Origin: Chromatiales bacterium
GTDB lineage: Bacteria > Pseudomonadota > Gammaproteobacteria > SZUA-140
Direction of reading: 5' to 3'
Length of the DNA stretch: 22,019 nt
Assembly (NCBI GenBank): GCA_031285245.1
Contig: JAITWN010000220.1
Location: 1 to 22,019 of the forward strand
The notes below the pieces were generated by a model. It ran no database searches. It saw nothing but the letters and a program-made list of their open reading frames with translations, and was not told the DNA's origin. Both the position numbers and the translations under genes were made by a program. Position 1 is the first letter of the stretch, and every line of letters starts with the position of its first letter. Below, one piece after another: positions 1-8,401 of this stretch.

Positions 1-74
1 AAGAAGAGATGGCAAGCATCAATGTTGAAGCGGCTGCACGGGAAATCAGCGCGCGCTTTTTGTCGATGAAGTAA
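1..74 (+). CDS. C-terminal end of an unidentified protein (5' end outside window)
   Basis: Reading frame 3 is open from the window edge to a TAA at 72-74. It gives about 23 residues, an alpha-helical looking tail (EEMASINVEAAAREISAR then FLSMK). The residue mix and the strong hairpin 12 bp after the stop suggest a real gene end. The fragment is too short to identify the family, and the + strand direction is inferred only from the stop and the hairpin. Confidence 0.4.
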   Translation, partial: EEMASINVEAAAREISARFLSMK

Positions 75-86
75 CTGCTCTTGCAA

Positions 87-131
87 GCCGGTGTCGGGTG
101 TGTCTCGCAACGCGACACACCCGGCACCGGC
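87..131 (+). terminator. Strong hairpin after the partial gene
   Basis: Two 18-nt arms (87-104 and 114-131) pair with a single G-T wobble around a 9-nt loop. The arms begin gccggtgtcggg and end cccggcaccggc. The position just past the TAA at 72-74 fits a transcription terminator. No T-run follows, so it may be Rho-assisted or simply stabilise the 3' end. The rest of the gap up to 265 holds only a frame without a convincing start, read through to a TGA at 247-249. Confidence 0.5.
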
Positions 132-265
132 GCCACTACTGACCTATCCCAACTTCAACACGCCGCGCGCGACCATCGCTCACTTCTTCTACAGCCGGAC
201 TGAAGAGCAAAAGAAATTCGTGATGTGGTTAGGCCCGTGCTGGGGGTGAGAGTAGTGACGCTTCG

Positions 266-1291
266 TCAGCCAAAAACACCCATGCGCCACAACACACTCT
301 CAACCTCAAGCTGACGCAAACAGTGGTAATGCCCAAGCGGGCATTGGCGCTCAAAACATGGGCTGCATTCGAGGCCGAGGTACATCACTTCAGCGCGATC
401 GCTGAGTGGTGGTGTGTAGCTCGGGGTTGATGAGCCGTAGAGCGCGAGAATGCGGCGACCGGTTGCAGCCGCGACATGCATCAAACCGGAATCGTTGGTC
501 ACCGCCCATTCGGTAAGCGCGATTAGATCTATGGCGTCTTCGAGGCGGGTGCGGCCCGATAGATCGATGATGTCTGCCGCGAAATCCGCGCCGGCGAGAC
601 GTGCGATTTCAGCGCAGATCGCTGCGTCTTTTTCTGAACCAAAGAGCCACACCCTGCGACCGCGCTCGATCAACGCACGCGCAAGTGCAGCGAAATGTTC
701 CGGCGGCCAGCGTTTGGCGGGGCCATATTCCGCGCCCGGCATGAAGCCGATCACTGGTCGACTCACATCGAGCGCGAGCTCGGCAAGCAAACGCCGCTGA
801 TTATCTGCATCGATGCAAAGGTGCGGTCGCGGCATATCGGCGAACGCCACTGGCACTGCGCCTGATTCACTGCCGAGCGCAAGATAGCGTTGCACCATGA
901 GCGGCATGGCCTCTTTGTCGAGCGCACGCATGTCGTTGATGAGGCCATAGCGAGTCTCGCCACGAAAACCGGTGCGACGCTTGATGCCTGCAAAAAAAGG
1001 CGTGAGCGCGGATTTGAAAGAACGCGGCAACACGATCGCCTGCGCATAATGCTCGGCACGCAGCGAGCGGCCGAGGCGATAACGCTGCATCAATCCGAGT
1101 GTGCCATGACCGATTGGCATCGACACCGCACGATGAACTTCAGGCATGCGCCGCAGCACCGGCGCGGACCAGGCCGGCGCGAGCACATCGATACGCACTT
1201 CAGGATTACGTTGGCGCAGCGCTATATACAGGCTTTGCGCCATGACCATGTCCCCGATCCAGGACGGCCCGACGATCAGAATACCGGACAT
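266..1291 (-). CDS. waaF: ADP-heptose:LPS heptosyltransferase II
   Basis: This is a glycosyltransferase family 9 enzyme that transfers L-glycero-D-manno-heptose from ADP-heptose to the first heptose of the LPS inner core, on the cytoplasmic side of the inner membrane. The N terminus (ILIVGPSWIGDMVMAQSL) is the classic start of the family. The C-terminal half carries the nucleotide-sugar site region (TNDSGLMHVAAATG), and the Cys-rich tail CSPCFERQCPLGHYHC is typical of WaaF rather than WaaC. The ATG at 1289-1291 gives 341 aa and the usual MSGILIV start. A GTG at 1313-1315 would add eight residues. It lies 33 bp after hldD on the same strand, so the two genes that make and use ADP-heptose are probably co-transcribed. 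The family call is firm. Only the start is open. Confidence 0.95.
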   Translation of the reverse strand: MSGILIVGPSWIGDMVMAQSLYIALRQRNPEVRIDVLAPAWSAPVLRRMPEVHRAVSMPIGHGTLGLMQRYRLGRSLRAEHYAQAIVLPRSFKSALTPFFAGIKRRTGFRGETRYGLINDMRALDKEAMPLMVQRYLALGSESGAVPVAFADMPRPHLCIDADNQRRLLAELALDVSRPVIGFMPGAEYGPAKRWPPEHFAALARALIERGRRVWLFGSEKDAAICAEIARLAGADFAADIIDLSGRTRLEDAIDLIALTEWAVTNDSGLMHVAAATGRRILALYGSSTPSYTPPLSDRAEVMYLGLECSPCFERQCPLGHYHCLRQLEVESVLWRMGVFG

Positions 1292-1324
1292 CGGCGCGCC
1301 ATGCTGATTCGCCACATAGACTCG

Positions 1325-2272
1325 TCAGAAGTTGGCGTCCAGCCAGCGCATATAGTCAGCGACGCCTGCTTCGACACTTCTAAACGAGATATCGCAGCCG
1401 GCCCCGCGCAACGCCGTGAGATCGGCCTGCGTGTAGCTCTGATAACGACCTTTGAGATGATCGGGGAAGGGGATGTATTCAAGCATACCCCGACCGTGAT
1501 GGGCAAGGACGGCGCGCGCAACATCGTTGAAAGTCTGACTACGTCCGGTGCCGAGATTGAAAATGCCGGAGCGATCCGGATGCTTCCAGAACCACAGATT
1601 GACAGCGACCGCATCAGCCACGTAAATGAAATCACGACGCTGCTCGCCATCGCCATATCCATCACTGCCCGCAAACAAACGTACCTTGCCGCAGTCCTTC
1701 ATCTGATTATTGAGATGAAAAGCAACGCTCGCCATGCTGCCCTTGTGCTGTTCACGCGGGCCGTAGACATTGAAATAGCGGAAGCCCGCAACCTGACTGC
1801 GCGCGCGCGGCAGCAAGCGGCGCACGTAATGATCGAACTGAAATTTGGAATAAGCATAGACGTTGAGCGGACGCTCGTGCTCCGGCGATTCGCTGAACAT
1901 CGGGCCATTGCCGTACACCGAAGCCGAAGAGGCATACAAAAACGGCACGCCACTCTCCAAGCAACTATGCAACAAGCACTTGGAGTATTCGTAATTGTTC
2001 GCCATCATATAGCGCCCATTCCACTCGGTGGTCGCCGAGCAAGCGCCAAGATGAAAGATCGCGGAGATGGGCGTGGTGCGCTCGCCTGATTTCAGCAGCG
2101 CGAGGAAATCGTCTTTGTCGAGATAATCGGCGATGGCGCAATCGGCGAGATTGCGGAATTTAGTGCCGTCGGTAAGATCGTCGACGACAATGATGTCCTC
2201 AAAGCCGTCCTTGTTAAGCGCATGGACGAGATTGCTGCCGATAAACCCCGCGCCACCAGTCACCACGATCAT
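1325..2272 (-). CDS. hldD: ADP-L-glycero-D-manno-heptose 6-epimerase
   Basis: HldD converts ADP-D-glycero-D-manno-heptose to the L-glycero form, the last step of ADP-heptose synthesis in the cytosol. It is an extended short-chain dehydrogenase/reductase. The Rossmann motif GGAGFIG is at residues 6-12, the SSASVYG stretch near 115-121, and the catalytic YxxxK pair at Tyr139 and Lys143 (YAYSK). The line DDLTDGTKFRNLADCAIADYLDKDDF is highly like E. coli HldD. I chose the ATG at 2270-2272 (315 aa) because it gives the standard MIVVTGG start and has GGAG six bases upstream. An in-frame ATG at 2285-2287 would add five residues. The gene heads the hldD-waaF pair and is divergent from the asparagine-synthetase-like gene across about 60 bp. 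Confidence 0.96.
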   Translation of the reverse strand: MIVVTGGAGFIGSNLVHALNKDGFEDIIVVDDLTDGTKFRNLADCAIADYLDKDDFLALLKSGERTTPISAIFHLGACSATTEWNGRYMMANNYEYSKCLLHSCLESGVPFLYASSASVYGNGPMFSESPEHERPLNVYAYSKFQFDHYVRRLLPRARSQVAGFRYFNVYGPREQHKGSMASVAFHLNNQMKDCGKVRLFAGSDGYGDGEQRRDFIYVADAVAVNLWFWKHPDRSGIFNLGTGRSQTFNDVARAVLAHHGRGMLEYIPFPDHLKGRYQSYTQADLTALRGAGCDISFRSVEAGVADYMRWLDANF

Positions 2273-2332
2273 GTTGCTCTCCAACATTTACCCCTTGATT
2301 CGACGGCGCAAAGCATAGCACGATTGCCCCCC

Positions 2333-4099
2333 ATGAGCGGCATAGCAGGAATTTACGCTGAGCAGTTCGCCGATGAGCGACTGGCGCAAGCGATGATCAA
2401 ACAACTCGGCCATCGTGGACCGAGCGGACCAGCGCTACTCGGCGAGGGACGCGTCGTCTGCGCGCAGGCGCGCGGACCTGATGCAAGCGATGACGCGCTG
2501 CCGCTGCGCTCGCTCGATGGCAGTCTGCTGCTGGTCGCCGATGGCATGATCGACAATGCCGCGGAACTGCGCGCACACCTGGAAGCGCGCGGTCATCGTC
2601 ACTACGGCGATAGTGATTGGGAGTTGCTGCTCAGTGCCTACACCGAATACGGCGAAGATCTGCCGCGGCATATCGACGGTGTTTATGTCTTCGCCCTCTA
2701 TGACCGCATCGCGCGCAAGTTGCTGCTCGTGCGTGATCGACTCGGCGTGCGCCCGCTATTTCTCGCGCGCACCGGCAATGGCTGGGCGTTTGCCTCTGAG
2801 CTCAAAGGCTTGCTACCCGCACTCGGCGCGCCCGCTATCGATCCACGCGCACTCGCGCAATTTCTTCAGGGCCGTTTCAGCGCTGGTCGCCACACGTTGC
2901 TTGCGGGCACCACACGCGTGCAAGCCGGCGAGCTGGTGATTCTGAATGAACACGGCGAGATCGATCAGCGAAGTTACTGGACGCTCGCAGAAACGACATC
3001 GACGCGCATCAAAGCCAGTGAGGCAAATGCGCGCTTTGATCGTCTCGCGCGCGAGACACTGTCTGCTCATGTGAGCGCTGAGTCGATGCTGCTCTGCGAT
3101 GGCGAGCAATCCACGCAATTGCTCGCGCTGATGGCGGCACACGGCACGATGCCGGCAGCGACTGTCGGTTTTCCTGGTGATAATGCCGCAGCAAAGCTCG
3201 CTGCGCATTTCGGCATTCCTCATCACATCATCGGAACAAAAGAAGATATGAGCGCGGAAGGACTCGCGCGTCAGTTCGCACTTCACGTGTGGGCCGCGGA
3301 CGATCTCATTTTCGACCACGCCGCACCGGCGCGTTTGCTGGCCGCCGAGAGCATCGGCAAAGAGCGCAATCAGTTGCTTGCGGCCATTGGCAGTGCAGAG
3401 ATTTTTGCCAGCGCCGCCCGTTATCGACGCGGATTTCTGCAAGGCTTGATCGCGCGACTTTTCGAACCCGATATCGCCGATCTTACCAAAGGCGTTTTTC
3501 AGGGTCAGGAGCGCGCTTTATTCGGTCCGGCGCTGCATCGCGCAGCGCCCGAATGGCGAGCACCTTACACGCAGGCGCTCGCAGCTTACGCAAACAACCT
3601 CAGCGAATTGCAACGCAGGCAGTGTCTTGATCTCACAGTCACACTGCCTGAACGCACGCTCGCGAGTTTTGATCGTACGGTGAACGCGCAGGGCGGCACG
3701 TGGCGTGCGCCGTGGATGGATCGGCGCCTGGTCGAATTCGGTTTTGCCTTGCCCGATCGCATCAAAACCGCACGCATCAGCCTGCCACAGCGCCATGCGC
3801 GTGCGCTGCTGCCGGCAAATCTCGTTCACGCACGTGTGCCGCTATTACCGCTACGCACCTGGCTGTCTGGAGAAACGCTGGAGCGCGCCGGACGCGTGTT
3901 ATCCGCATCGCCACCGCTGCGCGCCTGGCTGCATAAAGACGCCCTCTCCGGGATCATCGATGCCGCGCGCGCTGGCCGCCCCGCTTCGACTTTGCGCCTC
4001 GCCCTGATTTTGCAATTCGCACTCTGGCATCGCATCTTCATCGAAGGCGATGGCACAAGGCCAGAAGCTGGCGATCCAGTGAAATTGCTCGAAGATTAA
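2333..4099 (+). CDS. Asparagine-synthetase-like protein with degraded active sites
   Basis: The 588-residue protein has the two-domain layout of AsnB-type enzymes: an N-terminal class II glutaminase domain (about 1-215) and a C-terminal ATP-dependent synthetase domain (about 225-560). Fold-level landmarks are kept: GHRGP (26-30), DGVYVFALYDR (114-124), RDRLGVRPLF (133-142), FASELKGLL (152-160). The catalytic landmarks are not. The nucleophile Cys after the initiator Met is Ser (MSGIAGI, codon AGC). The pyrophosphatase loop normally SGGLDSS reads CDGEQST (254-260), and the normal GDGADELFGG reads AIGSAEIFAS (350-359). Glutaminase, AMP-forming chemistry or both are therefore probably lost. An intact frame of nearly 600 codons argues for a maintained non-enzymatic or altered function rather than simple decay. 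An in-frame ATG at 2222 lies inside hldD and was rejected as start. The substrate or partner is unknown; the LPS setting is only suggestive. Confidence 0.85.
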   Translation: MSGIAGIYAEQFADERLAQAMIKQLGHRGPSGPALLGEGRVVCAQARGPDASDDALPLRSLDGSLLLVADGMIDNAAELRAHLEARGHRHYGDSDWELLLSAYTEYGEDLPRHIDGVYVFALYDRIARKLLLVRDRLGVRPLFLARTGNGWAFASELKGLLPALGAPAIDPRALAQFLQGRFSAGRHTLLAGTTRVQAGELVILNEHGEIDQRSYWTLAETTSTRIKASEANARFDRLARETLSAHVSAESMLLCDGEQSTQLLALMAAHGTMPAATVGFPGDNAAAKLAAHFGIPHHIIGTKEDMSAEGLARQFALHVWAADDLIFDHAAPARLLAAESIGKERNQLLAAIGSAEIFASAARYRRGFLQGLIARLFEPDIADLTKGVFQGQERALFGPALHRAAPEWRAPYTQALAAYANNLSELQRRQCLDLTVTLPERTLASFDRTVNAQGGTWRAPWMDRRLVEFGFALPDRIKTARISLPQRHARALLPANLVHARVPLLPLRTWLSGETLERAGRVLSASPPLRAWLHKDALSGIIDAARAGRPASTLRLALILQFALWHRIFIEGDGTRPEAGDPVKLLED

Positions 4100-4102
4100 C
4101 CC

Positions 4103-4131
4103 CCCTCTCCCGCTCGCAATGACGAAGAGGG
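4103..4131. terminator. Small inverted repeat between convergent genes; possible REP-like element
   Basis: The 34-bp gap between the convergent asparagine-synthetase-like gene and msbA contains ccctct (4103-4108) and agaggg (4126-4131) as 6-bp arms around a 17-nt loop, followed by atttatt. It could serve as a weak terminator for the + strand gene. The loop, read on the minus strand, contains tcattgcgagcg, a core I associate with short dispersed repeats in several proteobacteria. Confidence 0.35.
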
Positions 4132-4133
4132 AT

Positions 4134-5855
4134 TTATTCAGCAAACTGCGCGCGATGCAATCGCGCGTAAGAACCATCGGCTCGCAGCAATTGCGCATGC
4201 GCGCCAGACTCCACGATACGACCACGCTCCATGACGACGATGCGATCAGCATTTTCGATGGTGGAAAGGCGATGCGCTATGACAAGCGTAGTGCGACCAC
4301 GGCGGGCATTATCAAGCGCCTGCTGCACCTGGCGCTCGGTGTGCGAATCAAGCGCCGAGGTCGCTTCATCCATGATCAGAATCGGCGCATCCTTGAGCAG
4401 TGCGCGCGCAATGGCAAGACGCTGACGCTGACCGCCCGACAAGCGCATGCCGTTATCGCCAATGGCGGTCTCAAGACCCTCTGGCATCTGCTCGGCGAAC
4501 TCCATGACATGCGCCGCGCGCGCCGCGGCGATGATGCTCTCCTGTGTCGCAGTGCCGCCCGCGCCATACGCGATATTGGCGGCGATGGTATCGTCGAACA
4601 GAACCACATCCTGAGTGACGAGCGCGATATTCGCGCGCAAATCGACGAGACGCATGTCATCAATGCTGATGCCATCGACGAACACCTGCCCACTGCTCGG
4701 CGCGTAAAAACGCGGAATCAAATTCACCAACGAAGATTTACCCGCGCCTGAAACACCGACCACGGCAACCGTCTCGCCACGCGCGATACCCAGCGAAATA
4801 TTCTGCAAAACCGGTTCACTGACATCGTCATAGCGCAGACTGACATCGCGAAACTCGATGTCACCGGCGAGGCGCCCCACCTTGATCGTGCCTTCATCGC
4901 GCTCGCGCGGCTCATCGAGAAAGCTGAAAATGCTCTGCGCCGCCGCAAGACCGCGCTGGATCTGCTCGTTGAGCGACGTCAGACGCTTGATCGGCGCCAG
5001 CAACATCGCCGCGGCGCCGAAGAAAGAGACAAAACCGCCCACTGTCATCACCTGGTTACGTGTAGTGACGTAAACCACCGTAGCAAGCGCGATCACCACG
5101 ATGAGCTGCACGACTGGCACACTGACCGCCGACGCCGTGACGATCTTCATGCTGTAGGAACGAATCCAGCCCGCGACATCTTTGAAGCGCGCCTGCTGAC
5201 GCTCCTGACCGCCATACACTTTGATCATGCGCCGACCGCGGATGGTTTCATCCAGCACATGGGTCATGCTGCCCATCGATTGCTGCAAAGAATGACTCAT
5301 GCGGCGCAGCCGCTTCGCCACCGTGCGCACCACGATCGCAACAACGGGCGCGATGACGAAAAAAATCAGCGACAACTTCCAATCGAGCCACAGCATCCAC
5401 GCCAGCAAACCCGCGACCGAAAGCCCATCACGCACCGCAACCAGCAGGGCGTTGGTCGCAGCCGTTGTGACCTGCGTGACATCGTAGCTCAGCTTGGAGA
5501 TCAGTTCGCCGGGGCTGCGTTTGGCGTGATAGGCGGCGGGCAAATCGAGGATCTGCGCATACATGCGCTCGCGCAGATCGAACACCACTTTGTTCGAAAC
5601 CCAGGCCATGCCCACAGTGCCAGCGTATTGCGCGATGCCGCGCACGATGAAAAGGCCGATCAACATCAGCGGCATGATGCGAATCCAGTAAGGATCCTTG
5701 TCGACGAAGGTGTTGTCGAGGAGCGGCTTGACGAGCGCCGGCAGCGCCGGTTCAGTAAGCGCGCCAACCACCATGCCCGCAAGACCAATAGCGAACAAGC
5801 GCCAATACGGCCGCACGTAACCGAGCAAACGAAAATACAGCGCGCGACTGCTCAT
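4134..5855 (-). CDS. msbA: Lipid A export ABC transporter, ATPase/permease
   Basis: MsbA is a homodimeric ABC exporter that flips core-lipid A across the inner membrane. The 573-residue product is a half-transporter of standard length. The N-terminal half holds about six membrane segments, beginning with YVRPYWRLFAIGLAGMVVG. The C-terminal ATPase domain has Walker A GVSGAGKS (367-374), signature LSGGQRQR (472-479), Walker B LIMDEATSALD with Asp496 and Glu497, and the switch His in VIAHRLST. The start at 5855 gives MSSRALYFRLLGYVRPYW, and the message has a GAG-containing stretch upstream. It follows the lpxL-type gene by 48 bp on the same strand, so the acylated product and its flippase are probably co-expressed. 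Other type I exporters share this architecture, but length and context favour MsbA. Confidence 0.92.
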   Translation of the reverse strand: MSSRALYFRLLGYVRPYWRLFAIGLAGMVVGALTEPALPALVKPLLDNTFVDKDPYWIRIMPLMLIGLFIVRGIAQYAGTVGMAWVSNKVVFDLRERMYAQILDLPAAYHAKRSPGELISKLSYDVTQVTTAATNALLVAVRDGLSVAGLLAWMLWLDWKLSLIFFVIAPVVAIVVRTVAKRLRRMSHSLQQSMGSMTHVLDETIRGRRMIKVYGGQERQQARFKDVAGWIRSYSMKIVTASAVSVPVVQLIVVIALATVVYVTTRNQVMTVGGFVSFFGAAAMLLAPIKRLTSLNEQIQRGLAAAQSIFSFLDEPRERDEGTIKVGRLAGDIEFRDVSLRYDDVSEPVLQNISLGIARGETVAVVGVSGAGKSSLVNLIPRFYAPSSGQVFVDGISIDDMRLVDLRANIALVTQDVVLFDDTIAANIAYGAGGTATQESIIAAARAAHVMEFAEQMPEGLETAIGDNGMRLSGGQRQRLAIARALLKDAPILIMDEATSALDSHTERQVQQALDNARRGRTTLVIAHRLSTIENADRIVVMERGRIVESGAHAQLLRADGSYARLHRAQFAE

Positions 5856-5903
5856 CGCGCCATCTCAATAGACGAACGCAAGTCAAAAGCTTCGGGCACT
5901 TCC

Positions 5904-6857
5904 TCACATCCCATAAAGATCGGGCTCTCCCTGCGGTCTGGTTTTGAAGCGACGATGCGCCCATAGATACTGCTGCGGCACGCGGCGCACCCAATCTTCG
6001 ATGAGGGCGTTGACGCGCGTGGCATCGCTCACATCATCTTCCCCTGGGAAATCCGCGAGCGGCGCCGACAGCTCCAGACGATAGCCGCTGCCATCTTCCA
6101 GACGATAAACAAAGTAGGGTATCACGAGGGACTTGGTCATACGTGCGAAGCGTCCGGTAGCAGCATTGGTAGCAGCTTGCACACCGAAGAAGGGCGCGAA
6201 AACGCGGTTGTCGCGACCATAGTTCTGATCCGGCGCATACCACACCGCATGCCCACCGCGCAGGGAACGCACCATACCGCGCACATCATCACGCGGGATC
6301 ACAGCCTCGAAGTGCGGCTTGAAACTGCCATGCATGATGGCGCGCAACGCGGGATTCTCATGCTCGCGATACATGGGATGAATAGGTGTGAGCAGATTGA
6401 GCATGCGCACGCCAAGTTCGATGGCGGTGAAATGCGCGCTGAGCAGAATGACGCCACGGCCATCACTGCGCGCGCGTTTGAGATGCTCCAGTCCTTCGAC
6501 CTGCTTGATCAGGCCACTCACACGTTCATTCGGCAGCGACCAGGCCATGCCGGTTTCCAGCACGCCGATGCCAAGCGCATCGAAATGCGCGCGCAGCAGA
6601 CGCTCACGCGCTGCATCATCGAGCTCAGGAAAGCACAAAGCGAGATTCGTGCGCGCGATGCTGACGCGTCTCGCCCCGAGACGCCGCACCAAACGCCCGA
6701 TCAACTTTCCCACGCGCAGCGTGAGCGGATAAGGCAGGAACAGCGCCGCGCGCACCAACCCCAGCATCAACGCCGAGGTGAAACGGTAGCGAAAAGAATT
6801 TTGCTTGGAGGGGGCGGGAGCGTTCACGCTGATATCGCGTCGTTGTCGGGGGGGCAT
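5904..6857 (-). CDS. Lipid A biosynthesis acyltransferase, LpxL/HtrB family
   Basis: Members of this family transfer a secondary fatty acyl chain to a Kdo2-lipid A precursor at the inner membrane. The 317-residue product starts with a hydrophobic anchor (ALMLGLVRAALFLPYPL). It has the catalytic HX4(D/E) motif as His142 to Glu147 (SAHFTAIELG), the conserved YAPDQNYG segment and the typical ending WAHRRFKTRP. LpxL and LpxM cannot be told apart here, although the lauroyl-type LpxL/HtrB branch is the usual partner of msbA. The start is uncertain: ATG 6855-6857 was taken, an ATG at 6903-6905 is possible, and a GTG at 6825-6827 would fit better with a good promoter overlapping the 6857 start. It is upstream of msbA in the same direction and divergent from hldE. 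Confidence 0.9.
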   Translation of the reverse strand: MPPRQRRDISVNAPAPSKQNSFRYRFTSALMLGLVRAALFLPYPLTLRVGKLIGRLVRRLGARRVSIARTNLALCFPELDDAARERLLRAHFDALGIGVLETGMAWSLPNERVSGLIKQVEGLEHLKRARSDGRGVILLSAHFTAIELGVRMLNLLTPIHPMYREHENPALRAIMHGSFKPHFEAVIPRDDVRGMVRSLRGGHAVWYAPDQNYGRDNRVFAPFFGVQAATNAATGRFARMTKSLVIPYFVYRLEDGSGYRLELSAPLADFPGEDDVSDATRVNALIEDWVRRVPQQYLWAHRRFKTRPQGEPDLYGM

Positions 6858-6884
6858 TCTAGTATGGACACCGCGCAGCGGCAA
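6856..6884 (-). promoter_or_regulatory. Candidate sigma70 promoter for the lpxL-msbA pair
   Basis: On the minus strand, TTGCCG (6879-6884) and TAGAAT (6856-6861) are separated by 17 nt, close to the TTGACA and TATAAT consensus. The predicted transcript would begin near 6849, downstream of the ATG at 6857. It would therefore call for the GTG at 6825-6827 as start codon. This is judged by eye only. Confidence 0.4.
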
Positions 6885-6914
6885 ACCGCCAATAAAACCG
6901 CCCACGCGGCCTCA

Positions 6915-6923
6915 TGCTATCAT
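6915..6923 (+). promoter_or_regulatory. Candidate extended -10 element for hldE
   Basis: TGCTATCAT (6915-6923) matches an extended -10 (TGnTATAAT) with one base different. No good -35 is visible 17 bp upstream, which is usual for extended -10 promoters. Transcription would start about 30 bp before the hldE ATG. It sits in the 104-bp divergent gap shared with the lpxL-type gene. Confidence 0.35.
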
Positions 6924-6961
6924 CCGCGGCAGCTTTTTCCCCTGCGCGGAGCGCTTCGCCG

Positions 6962-8383
6962 ATGAAAATCGACCTCCCCCACTTCGATCGCGGCTGCGTC
7001 CTCGTCGCCGGCGATCTCATGCTGGACCGCTACTGGCATGGTGATACCTCACGCATCTCGCCCGAAGCGCCTGTGCCTGTGGTTGCGATATCCGAAGCCG
7101 AGGAGCGCGCGGGCGGCGCCGGCAATGTCGCGCTCAATATCGCTGCGCTTCGAGGACGCGCCATCATCACCGGGCTCGCTGGCGAAGATGAAGCAGCAAG
7201 CATGTTGTCACAGCGCCTGGAACACGCCGGCATCGAATGCCACATCGCGCGTCTGCCCGGCTTCACGACCATCACCAAGCTGCGCGTGCTGAGTCGACAC
7301 CAACAATTGCTCAGACTCGATTTCGAGCAGGATTTCTCCGGCGCGGATACCAGTGGATTCCGGCGCCATTTCGCCGCGCTCGCGGCGTGCGCAAATGTCA
7401 TCGTGCTCTCTGATTACGGCAAGGGCACGCTCGCAGGCGTTGATGCGCTCATCGCCGTGGCACGCGCACTCGGCAAGCCAGTGTTGATCGATCCCAAGGG
7501 ACGCGATTTCACGCGTTATCGCGGCGCAACCTTGATCACGCCGAATCAAAGTGAATTCGAAGACATCGTCGGTCATTGCCGCAGCGACGCTGAGCTGGTT
7601 GAAAAAGGTGAACGTCTGCGTGCTGATCTCGACCTTGAAGCGCTGCTGGTAACGCGTAGCGGTCGTGGCATGACGCTGATCCGCGCCGGCATGGAAGCAC
7701 TGCATCTGCCTGCGCGCGCGCGCGAGGTCTTTGATGTCACCGGTGCGGGCGACACCGTCATTGCCGTGCTCGCTAGCGCCCTCGCTGCTGGCGCCGCGCT
7801 CGAACAAGCCACCGCGCTCGCCAACATGGCCGCTGGTATCGTAGTCGGCAAACTCGGCGCAGCGAGTGCAAGCCAAGAAGAACTGCTGATCGCCATGCAC
7901 GAGCACGAGCGTATCGACTCAGGTGTGGTGGATGAAGAAACGCTCATGCGCCGCATCGCGCACGCGCGTGCGCGCGGTGAACGCATCGTGATGACCAATG
8001 GCTGCTTCGACATTCTGCACGCTGGCCATGTCGCTTATCTCGAACAAGCACGCGCACTCGGCGATCGTCTCATCGTCGCCGTCAACGATGATGAATCCGT
8101 GCGCCGCCTCAAAGGCGAGGCGCGCCCCGTAGTAGCGCTGCAAGATCGCATGGCACTGCTCGCGGGATTGCAAGCGGTGGATTGGGTAGTTCCTTTCAGC
8201 GAAGACACGCCGAAGCGACTGATCTGTCGCGCGCTGCCTGATGTGCTGGTGAAAGGTGGTGACTACAAACCCGAAGACATCGCAGGTGGAGATTGCGTAA
8301 CCGCCAATGGTGGCCGCATTGCAGTGCTGGATTTTCTGCCAGGGCGATCGACCAGCGGAATCATTGACGCTATTCGGAAATAA
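6962..8383 (+). CDS. hldE: Bifunctional heptose-7-phosphate kinase / heptose-1-phosphate adenylyltransferase
   Basis: HldE carries out two steps of ADP-heptose synthesis in the cytosol: phosphorylation of D-glycero-beta-D-manno-heptose 7-phosphate at C1, then, after GmhB acts, adenylylation. The 473-aa product has both domains. The PfkB-type kinase domain (about 1-315) has the GGAGNVALN substrate motif and the catalytic DVTGAGDT at 258-265. The nucleotidyltransferase domain (about 335-473) has GCFDILHAGH, with the HxGH-type motif at His353 to His356. The ATG at 6962 is preceded by GGAG (6948-6951) with a rather long 10-nt spacer. An upstream in-frame ATG at 6914 adds an untypical leader. Its product feeds hldD and waaF at the left of the window, although the genes are not contiguous. 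Confidence 0.96.
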   Translation: MKIDLPHFDRGCVLVAGDLMLDRYWHGDTSRISPEAPVPVVAISEAEERAGGAGNVALNIAALRGRAIITGLAGEDEAASMLSQRLEHAGIECHIARLPGFTTITKLRVLSRHQQLLRLDFEQDFSGADTSGFRRHFAALAACANVIVLSDYGKGTLAGVDALIAVARALGKPVLIDPKGRDFTRYRGATLITPNQSEFEDIVGHCRSDAELVEKGERLRADLDLEALLVTRSGRGMTLIRAGMEALHLPARAREVFDVTGAGDTVIAVLASALAAGAALEQATALANMAAGIVVGKLGAASASQEELLIAMHEHERIDSGVVDEETLMRRIAHARARGERIVMTNGCFDILHAGHVAYLEQARALGDRLIVAVNDDESVRRLKGEARPVVALQDRMALLAGLQAVDWVVPFSEDTPKRLICRALPDVLVKGGDYKPEDIAGGDCVTANGGRIAVLDFLPGRSTSGIIDAIRK

Positions 8384-8401
8384 GCACCACGAGTAAGGAT
8401 T

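Noticed and set aside
91..249. 52-codon + strand frame starting GTG, ending in FFYSRTEEQKKFVMWLGPCWG
   Set aside because: The residue mix looks protein-like, but the start lies inside a hairpin, there is no SD and I cannot link it to any family. It may be a gene scrap.
890..2089. 399-codon open frame on the + strand opposite waaF and hldD
   Set aside because: It spans the antisense of two firmly identified genes, crosses their boundary, and its composition (His/Arg-rich, no motifs) is that of a GC-rich antisense frame.
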